From contig JAIVHR010000178.1 of the NCBI GenBank assembly GCA_020200935.1, forward strand, positions 1 through 7,526: DNA of 7,526 bases, written 5' to 3'. Of the stretch, positions 1 through 5,291 are shown piece by piece. The position numbers and the translations under genes were made by a program. Positions within the stretch are counted from its first letter, which is position 1. The number at the start of each line of letters is the position of its first letter. The notes under the pieces were generated by a model. That model did no database searches, was not told the origin of the DNA, and was given only the letters and a program-made list of their open reading frames with translations. This stretch comes from Sphingomonadales bacterium (GTDB lineage: Bacteria; Pseudomonadota; Alphaproteobacteria; Sphingomonadales; Sphingomonadaceae).

Positions 1-1
1 C

Positions 2-574
2 ATGCATCGCGGATCGATCCAGCGCGGCGACAACCGCGCGCGGACGATCATGGGCGGCGGCCAGGGCAAGGAGGGCGAAGCGACCTGGCTCGCCAATGTC
101 GAGCTGATCGGCCGTCCCGACGAGGGTCCGCCGCCGCGCCAGCGAATCCTGCTCGGCTTCGAACGGGAAATCGGCCGGCTGCATTTCGCCGCATTGCATG
201 ACGGCGCGCTCGTCATCCGCACCGAGACCAGCGAAATTCGGCGTGATCCCGATTTCGGTGCGCGCGACACGGTGACGCGCGGCCATATCGACTTGATGCC
301 GCTGCTCGCCGAGCGCGATCAGCTGCGCCTGTGGATCGAGCTTACCCGCAACGGACACACGCGCGCCGCTTCGCTCGTCGCGCAGCAGATCGAGCCCGAA
401 CTCTATTTCCTCAGCAGCCGCGGCAAGATCTATTGGGGCGCGGATTTCGAGGATGTGCTGACGATGATCGGCGCCGATCCGCTTGCGGCGCCCCTCCCGC
501 GGTTGCGCAGGATGCCCGTTCCCGAAGCTTCGGCGGTCGAGCGCGTGCGCCAGGCGATCATCGCGCGGCGGTAA
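2..574 (+). CDS. Unrecognised protein, probably the C-terminal part of a longer gene cut by the window edge
   Basis: I do not recognise this protein family. The frame is open from the first bases and ends at a TAA at 572-574. The first ATG lies at position 2, so the true start may be outside the window; an in-frame ATG at 50 is an alternative but has no clear ribosome binding site. The visible 190 residues show normal high-GC codon use, which supports real coding. There is no signal peptide or membrane segment. A stretch around residues 40-75 alternates hydrophobic and charged residues (LLGFEREIGRLHFAAL, then ALVIRTE) as in a beta-rich fold, and the tail is Arg- and Pro-rich. The stop codon sits in the loop of a short hairpin (GGCGG-TAA-CCGCC, 567-579). 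It is followed by 290 non-coding bases including a palindromic repeat, so it is probably not co-transcribed with sqdB. No function is proposed. Confidence 0.75.
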   Translation: MHRGSIQRGDNRARTIMGGGQGKEGEATWLANVELIGRPDEGPPPRQRILLGFEREIGRLHFAALHDGALVIRTETSEIRRDPDFGARDTVTRGHIDLMPLLAERDQLRLWIELTRNGHTRAASLVAQQIEPELYFLSSRGKIYWGADFEDVLTMIGADPLAAPLPRLRRMPVPEASAVERVRQAIIARR

Positions 575-588
575 CCGCCCCGCTCCAT

Positions 589-736
589 CGTCATTGCGAG
601 GAGCCGAAGGCATAGCCTGTCCTGAGCGGCTGGCTTGCCAGCCAGTCGAAGGGCGGCAATCCAGAGCGGCCAGGCGGTGGGCCTATCGAATGGTGCGGGA
701 CTGGATTGCTTCGTCGCTGCGCTCCTCGCAATGACG
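589..736. repeat. Composite palindromic intergenic repeat (TCATTGCGAGGAGC type)
   Basis: The outer arms are perfect complements. CGTCATTGCGAGGAGC at 589-604 pairs with GCTCCTCGCAATGACG at 721-736 (16 bases). GCAATCCAG at 656-664 pairs with CTGGATTGC at 701-709 (9 bases). The right arm (701-736) is compact. The left arm is interrupted by about 50 bases (605-655) containing CCTGTCCTGAGC and AGTCGAAGGG, which resemble a second common intergenic motif of these genomes, and a nested hairpin at 628-643 (GGCTGGC-TT-GCCAGCC). The element therefore looks like one dispersed palindrome carrying material from another inside one arm. Recognition of both motifs as dispersed repeats is from memory; the complementarity is read directly. 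It carries no gene and could act as a transcript-end structure for the gene before it. Confidence 0.85.
628..643. repeat. Nested perfect inverted repeat inside the composite repeat
   Basis: GGCTGGC at 628-634 and GCCAGCC at 637-643 are perfect complements separated by TT; with a four-base CTTG loop the stem is six pairs. It lies between CCTGTCCTGAGC (616-627) and AGTCGAAGGG (644-653) and has no counterpart in the right arm of the surrounding palindrome. This marks it as part of inserted or expanded material. Confidence 0.7.
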
Positions 737-768
737 CGAGATCAAGCAACACCGCCCCCCGATATTGC

Positions 769-803
769 GCCGCGCCCGGCGCTGTGCCAAAGGCGCGGCC
801 TTT
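769..803 (+). terminator. GC-rich inverted repeats, possible weak terminator or leader structure before sqdB
   Basis: GCCGCGCC (769-776) pairs perfectly with GGCGCGGC (792-799), with a possible inner stem GGC/GCC (778-780 with 786-788). The stem is followed only by CTTTCC, so it lacks a proper T tract and is weak as an intrinsic terminator. An alternative hairpin uses the same bases: AAAGGC (789-794) with GCCTTT (798-803) around GCG. The two structures exclude each other. No regulator is implied by the sequence alone. Confidence 0.3.
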
Positions 804-854
804 CCTGGAATGATTTTGAGATTCCGGTCCCCTCAAGGGGAAACGGGATACGTT

Positions 855-858
855 GGAG
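855..858 (+). promoter_or_regulatory. Ribosome binding site deciding the sqdB start
   Basis: GGAG lies six bases before the ATG at 865. This favours that ATG over the in-frame TTG at 853, which precedes the GGAG. Starting at 865 also gives an N-terminus (MAKILVLGG) that fits a Rossmann-fold first strand directly. Confidence 0.7.
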
Positions 859-864
859 TTGTTG

Positions 865-2034
865 ATGGCGAAGATACTGGTTCTGGGAGGCGATGGCTTT
901 TGCGGCTGGCCGACCGCATTGCATCTGTCGAAGGCAGGGCATGAGCTTGTCATCCTCGACAATCTCTCGCGCCGCGAGATCGATCAGGAGCTCGGCATCC
1001 AGAGCCTGACCCCGATCCGCGGGATCGAGGAGCGTATCGCCGCCTGGGAAGAGCTCACCAACCACAAGATCGGCTTTCGCCGGCTGACCGTCGGCAAGGA
1101 ATTCGACGCCTTGCTCGAGGTGATCGAGCAGGAAGAACCCGACGCCATCGTCCATTTCGCCGAACAGCGCGCCGCGCCCTATTCGATGAAGTCGGCGGTT
1201 CACAAGCGCTACACGGTCGACAACAATCTGAACGCCACCCACGATGTCTGCGCGGCGATCGTCGAGAGCGGGCGCGACATACATCTTGTTCATCTCGGCA
1301 CGATGGGCGTCTATGGCTACGGCACCGCGGGGCTCAAGATCCCCGAAGGCTATCTGTCGATCAAGGTCGACACGCCCGAGGGCGAGCAGGTCGAAACCGA
1401 GATCCTCTATCCGGCCAATCCCGGCTCGATCTATCACATGACGAAGACGCAGGACGCGCTGTTCTTCCAATTCTACGCCAAGAATGACGGCCTCAGGGTC
1501 ACCGACCTGCATCAGGGCATCGTCTGGGGCACCCAGACGCCCGAAACGAGCATGGACGAGCGGCTTATCAACCGCTTCGATTATGACGGCGAATACGGCA
1601 CCGTGCTTAATCGCTTCCTCGTGCAGGCGGCGGTCGGCCATCCGCTGACCGTCCACGGCACCGGCGGCCAGACTCGCGCCTTCATCCATATCCGCGACAC
1701 GGTGCGCTGTATCGAGCGCGCGATTTCCGAGCCCCCGGAAAGCGGCGCGCGCGTCGAGATCCGCAACCAGATGACCGAAACGCATCGGTTGAAGGATCTT
1801 GCCGAGATGATTGCCGAACGCACCGGCGCCGAGATCTCCTTCGTCGAAAATCCGCGCAACGAGGCGGCCGAGAACGAGCTCAACGTGATCAACGAGAAAT
1901 TCTTCGGCCATGCGATCGAGCCGACGACGCTCGAGGAAGGGCTGATGGAGGAGGTGCGCGATATCGCCGCGCGCTACAGGGACCGGGTCGATCCGAAGAT
2001 GATTCCCGCCACCTCGCAATGGTCGAAGACGTAA
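865..2034 (+). CDS. sqdB: UDP-sulfoquinovose synthase SqdB (sulfolipid biosynthesis)
   Basis: This cytosolic enzyme of the short-chain dehydrogenase/reductase (extended, epimerase-like) superfamily uses NAD+ to convert UDP-glucose and sulfite to UDP-sulfoquinovose, the donor for sulfoquinovosyl diacylglycerol. The 389-residue product is of normal family length. Visible landmarks: the dinucleotide-binding motif GGDGFCG (residues 8-14) followed by WPTALHLS; the DNLSRR segment at 32-37 after the second strand; a catalytic Thr in LGTMG (T146); and the Tyr-x3-Lys pair in SIYHMTK (Y190, K194). These match in order and spacing the Thr/Tyr/Lys triad of plant SQD1. The blocks TDLHQGIVWG (213-222), NRFLVQAAVGHPLTVHG (249-265) and GGQTRAFIHIRDTV (267-280) are signatures of this family rather than of generic sugar epimerases. 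No sqdC, sqdD or sqdX-like glycosyltransferase follows: the next gene is an unrelated CHAT protein 130 bases downstream. Family assignment is firm; its role in lipid synthesis in this organism is inferred. Confidence 0.96.
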   Translation: MAKILVLGGDGFCGWPTALHLSKAGHELVILDNLSRREIDQELGIQSLTPIRGIEERIAAWEELTNHKIGFRRLTVGKEFDALLEVIEQEEPDAIVHFAEQRAAPYSMKSAVHKRYTVDNNLNATHDVCAAIVESGRDIHLVHLGTMGVYGYGTAGLKIPEGYLSIKVDTPEGEQVETEILYPANPGSIYHMTKTQDALFFQFYAKNDGLRVTDLHQGIVWGTQTPETSMDERLINRFDYDGEYGTVLNRFLVQAAVGHPLTVHGTGGQTRAFIHIRDTVRCIERAISEPPESGARVEIRNQMTETHRLKDLAEMIAERTGAEISFVENPRNEAAENELNVINEKFFGHAIEPTTLEEGLMEEVRDIAARYRDRVDPKMIPATSQWSKT

Positions 2035-2094
2035 CTTTCTTCCATTTTTGAGATAAGGTGCGCCACACTGTCTGGATTTGCGCCCCGGCCTGAT

Positions 2095-2100
2095 TATAAC
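2095..2100 (+). promoter_or_regulatory. Candidate -10 element for the CHAT / cyclase operon
   Basis: TATAAC at 2095-2100 matches five of six bases of the TATAAT consensus and stands out in GC-rich surroundings. It would give an untranslated leader of roughly 60 bases before the ATG at 2165. No convincing -35 sequence is present 16-19 bases upstream, so the call is weak. Confidence 0.25.
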
Positions 2101-2150
2101 CCCACCCTGGGCTGGCGGTGACTCGCCCGCAGTCGTGTACCGCCGCCCGA

Positions 2151-2157
2151 AGGGGGA
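2151..2157 (+). promoter_or_regulatory. Ribosome binding site deciding the CHAT protein start
   Basis: AGGGGGA ends seven bases before the ATG at 2165. This start places a signal peptide exactly at the N-terminus. The longer frame from the TTG at 2078 would put 29 residues ahead of it and lacks a comparable site. Confidence 0.6.
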
Positions 2158-2164
2158 CGATTGT

Positions 2165-5100
2165 ATGCGCTCGTTGTCAGTTGCCGGATTCATCGCCGGT
2201 TTCGTCACGCTCCTTTCGTCAGCCGCAACCGCCCAGATCAGACCGAGCATCAGCGACAGTTTCCGGCTCGGCGAAGAAGGCGCGGCTCTGTGCCAGGTGC
2301 AGATGCGACCCGCCGATCCGGCTCTCGAATCGATCTTCGACCGCGGCTATGCGATCGTCTGCCGCGACGCCGCCGAGCCGGTCGGCCAGGTCTACGCCTT
2401 GCGCGACGCCGACAGCGCCGAAGCGCGACTCGCCGCCCGGCGCGCCGAAGGGGCCGCATGCGAGGCGCCGGCCGCGGCGACGCTCGAGGATCTCGGTCAA
2501 GTTCGGCGGATCGGCTGCCGGCTGAATAACCGCAACATCGGCTACACCGTCTATCAATGGCAAAGCGGCGACACACTGTATGTCGCCCAGGGTCTTGCCG
2601 GTTACGATTCGGCCCTGCGGCTGGCGCTGCGAAGCGTCGCGCTCGACCGCGTCGTGCCGGGCGAAGTGGAGATCGCGACGACCGAAGCCGGCGATCCGGC
2701 CGCCTTCGCCGCCGCCCAGGCCGGAACGCTCGACGAGGGACAGGCGCTGACCGAGGCCTATCGCCGCAACAATGCCGGCAATTATGCCGAGGCCGCCGAG
2801 TTTTTCGAGACGCTGATCAGCCGCAGTTACGAGGAGGGCGAAACCGCCAACAGCGAACGCGTCGGCGAATTCCTGATCAACCAGGCGCTGCAATATTCCA
2901 ATCTCGGACGCTTCGAGGAGGCCGAGGCGATCTATCGCCGGGCGCTGTCGATCCCGAGCGCCAGCCCGACCCAATTGCGGCTGCGGCGGAACTTTCGCAC
3001 CCTCCATCTGATGAACCAGCGGCGTTTCGAGGAAGCGCTGGCGGTGGTCGATGCGCCGCTCGAGGAATCATTGAAGCCGGCCGACGACATTACCGCAGCC
3101 GTGATCAGCGAGGATACGGCGAGCGAGATCAATTCGAGCGACGATTTGTCGCGCCGGCTGGGCGGCGAGACCAGCGAGCGGCTGACCGAGACCGAGCGCG
3201 CGGTGATCCTCGACGCCCAGGCGCGGCAGCTGCGCGGCACCCTGCTGCGCGTCCTCGGCCGGCCCGACGAGGCGCGCACGGCGCTCGAATCGGCGCTGGC
3301 GGCGATTGCCTCGGTGCGCAACGGCCGCGTCCGCTCGACCGCCCGGCTGCGCGCCCAGGCGCTGACCGAGCTGGCGCTGCTCGCCGAGGATGCCGGCGAT
3401 CAGGGCACCGCGCGAAACCGGCTCACCGAGGCGATGGCGCTGATGGAGACCCAATATCCCTCGGCGGTCGCGACGAGCGCCGCCAAGGCCCGCTATGCCG
3501 GTTACCTCGCGCGGCGCGGCGAACGGCGCGAGGCGCTCCGGCTGTTCGCCGAAGTGGTCGAGGAAAACAGCAATCAGGCCTCGCCGCGCGCCGGGCTCGA
3601 AAATCGCCTCGCGCCCTATCTCGAGCTGCTGCTCGACGAGATGGTCAGCGACCCCGGAGTGATCGACCAGTTCTTCCTCGCCACCGAGACGCTTGTCCGT
3701 CCCGGCGTCGCCAACACCCAGGCGGTGCTCGCGCGCGAGCTCGCCGGGGGCAATGACGAGGCCTCGCGGCTGTTCCGCGAATCGGTCAATCTGTCACGCG
3801 CGATCGATTCGGCACGGGTGGAGCTGGCGCGGCTCCAGGCGCTCGAGGACGCCGACGCCGACGTCGCCGGGCGGATTGCGGCTCTCCAGACGCAACTCGA
3901 CGACCTTGCCGCCCAGCAGACCGAGATCCAGGCCGAGCTGGGGCAATTCCCCCGCTATCGGGCGATCTCGACCAACGCGCTGACGCTCGCCGACCTGCAG
4001 GCGACGCTGCGCCCCGACGAGGCCTATCTCAAGCTCGCCGACGTCGCCGGCCGGATCTATGCGATCCTCATCACGCCCGACGAGGCCACCGCCTATCGCG
4101 CCGATCTGTCGTCGGAGGATCTGACGATGTCGGTCCAGCTGCTGCGCGAGACGATCTCGTTCGAGGAGAAGGGCAAATTGCTGACCTATCCCTTCGATGT
4201 CGGGCTCGCCTACACGCTCTATCGGCAGCTGCTGGGGCCGGTCGCCGACCGGCTCGCGACGGCGCGCCACCTGATATTCGAGCCCGACGGCGCGATGCTG
4301 CAATTGCCGCTCAACCTGCTGATCACCGAGGAAGCCGGCGTCGCCGCCTATGAACGGCGCGTCGGCATGCCCGACATTGATCCCTTCGATTTCACCGGCG
4401 TGGCCTGGCTCGGCCGGACGACCGAGATCAGCACCGCGGTCTCGGCGCGCAGCTTCCGCGATCTGCGCAACCTCGCGCCCTCGAGCGCGCCGCGCCAGTA
4501 TCTCGGCCTCGGAGAGAATGTCCGGCCGGGCGAGACTGCGCGCGATGCCGGCCGGCCGGGCGAATATTGCAGCTGGCCGCTGGCCGTCTGGCAGGCGCCG
4601 ATTTCGGCCGCCGAGCTGGTCACCGCGAGCAGCATCATCGGCCAGGGCCGGTCCGAGCTGGTGACCGGCGCCGACTTCACCGACACGGCGATCGAGCAAC
4701 GCGGCGACCTCGATCAGTTCCGCATCCTCCATTTCGCGACCCACGGGCTGGTCACCCAGCCGCGGCCCGAATGCCCTCCGCATCCGGCGCTGCTGACCTC
4801 CTTCGGCAGCGGCGATTCGGACGGGCTGTTGAGCTTCGCCGAGATTTTCGACCTGCGGCTCGATGCCGATCTCGTCATCCTTTCGGCCTGCGACACGGCG
4901 AGCGCCGCGGGCATCGCCGCCTCGCGCGAGGCGGGGATCTCGGGCGGCACCTCGGCGCTCGACGGGCTGGTCCGCGCCTTTGTCGGCGCCGGCAGCCGCG
5001 TGGTCGTCGCCAGCCACTGGCCGGCACCCGACGATTACGACGCCACCCGGCGGCTGATGACCGGCCTGTTCGAAGGCGCCGCGGGCAATCCGATCACCGG

Positions 5101-5218
5101 CGCGCTGCGCGGAGCGCAGATCGCGCTGATGGACGATCCGGCGACCTCGCATCCCTATTATTGGGCCGGCTTCGCGGTGATCGGCGACGGAACGCGCCCG
5201 GTGGTGCAGGCCGATTAG
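2165..5218 (+). CDS. Exported TPR-repeat CHAT-domain (caspase-like) protein
   Basis: The protein has 1017 residues. Residues 1-23 form a signal peptide (Arg2, a hydrophobic core, likely A-T-A cleavage before Gln24), so it should act in the periplasm or outside the cell. Residues 24 to about 170 form a region I do not recognise with four cysteines (C43, C66, C99, C118). TPR-like helical repeats run from about 199 to 470, for example NNAGNYAEAAEFFETL and NLGRFEEAEAIYRRAL. A charged, Leu-rich probable coiled coil spans about 545-590. The CHAT domain fills about 610-1010. Its caspase-like pair is visible as H860 in HFATHG and C909 in LSACDT, and the family's typical SHW and YYWAGF blocks follow, so it is probably an active cysteine protease. 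CHAT belongs to the caspase/separase clan, and TPR repeats usually bind partners. The substrate is unknown. The cyclase gene begins about 70 bases downstream, suggesting an operon. Confidence 0.92.
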   Translation: MRSLSVAGFIAGFVTLLSSAATAQIRPSISDSFRLGEEGAALCQVQMRPADPALESIFDRGYAIVCRDAAEPVGQVYALRDADSAEARLAARRAEGAACEAPAAATLEDLGQVRRIGCRLNNRNIGYTVYQWQSGDTLYVAQGLAGYDSALRLALRSVALDRVVPGEVEIATTEAGDPAAFAAAQAGTLDEGQALTEAYRRNNAGNYAEAAEFFETLISRSYEEGETANSERVGEFLINQALQYSNLGRFEEAEAIYRRALSIPSASPTQLRLRRNFRTLHLMNQRRFEEALAVVDAPLEESLKPADDITAAVISEDTASEINSSDDLSRRLGGETSERLTETERAVILDAQARQLRGTLLRVLGRPDEARTALESALAAIASVRNGRVRSTARLRAQALTELALLAEDAGDQGTARNRLTEAMALMETQYPSAVATSAAKARYAGYLARRGERREALRLFAEVVEENSNQASPRAGLENRLAPYLELLLDEMVSDPGVIDQFFLATETLVRPGVANTQAVLARELAGGNDEASRLFRESVNLSRAIDSARVELARLQALEDADADVAGRIAALQTQLDDLAAQQTEIQAELGQFPRYRAISTNALTLADLQATLRPDEAYLKLADVAGRIYAILITPDEATAYRADLSSEDLTMSVQLLRETISFEEKGKLLTYPFDVGLAYTLYRQLLGPVADRLATARHLIFEPDGAMLQLPLNLLITEEAGVAAYERRVGMPDIDPFDFTGVAWLGRTTEISTAVSARSFRDLRNLAPSSAPRQYLGLGENVRPGETARDAGRPGEYCSWPLAVWQAPISAAELVTASSIIGQGRSELVTGADFTDTAIEQRGDLDQFRILHFATHGLVTQPRPECPPHPALLTSFGSGDSDGLLSFAEIFDLRLDADLVILSACDTASAAGIAASREAGISGGTSALDGLVRAFVGAGSRVVVASHWPAPDDYDATRRLMTGLFEGAAGNPITGALRGAQIALMDDPATSHPYYWAGFAVIGDGTRPVVQAD

Positions 5219-5263
5219 CCTTCCCGGCGAAACCACGCGGCCGGGCGAGCGCTCGGGCCACTT

Positions 5264-5278
5264 CGGAAGCTCCTTCCG
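5264..5278 (+). promoter_or_regulatory. Perfect short hairpin just before the cyclase start
   Basis: CGGAAG (5264-5269) and CTTCCG (5273-5278) are perfect complements around CTC. GGAAG is also the only sequence near the cyclase start that resembles a ribosome binding site, and in this hairpin it would be hidden. It lies 16 bases from the GTG at 5286, which is long for normal initiation. A translational control role is possible but unproven. Confidence 0.3.
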
Positions 5279-5291
5279 CAATTTCGTGCGG

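Noticed and set aside
853..864. TTG at 853 as the start of sqdB
   Set aside because: The ribosome binding site GGAG lies after this TTG and at good distance from the ATG at 865, and the extra four residues are not needed for the fold.
635..865. Forward reading frame of 76 codons across the repeat and the sqdB leader
   Set aside because: Much of it is translated palindromic repeat, with no ribosome binding site and a low-complexity product. The same applies to the antisense frame at 591-962.
2078..2164. TTG at 2078 as the start of the CHAT protein
   Set aside because: It would place 29 residues before a perfectly formed signal peptide; the ATG at 2165 has its own ribosome binding site.
742..2250. 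Antisense reading frame of 502 codons across sqdB
   Set aside because: It lies opposite a full-length, confidently identified sqdB and its translation shows no known family; it is a composition artefact.
2165..5218. A type III-E CRISPR TPR-CHAT protease (Craspase component)
   Set aside because: The domain order is similar, but this protein has a signal peptide, and no Cas7-11-like gene, other cas gene or CRISPR array is present in the window.
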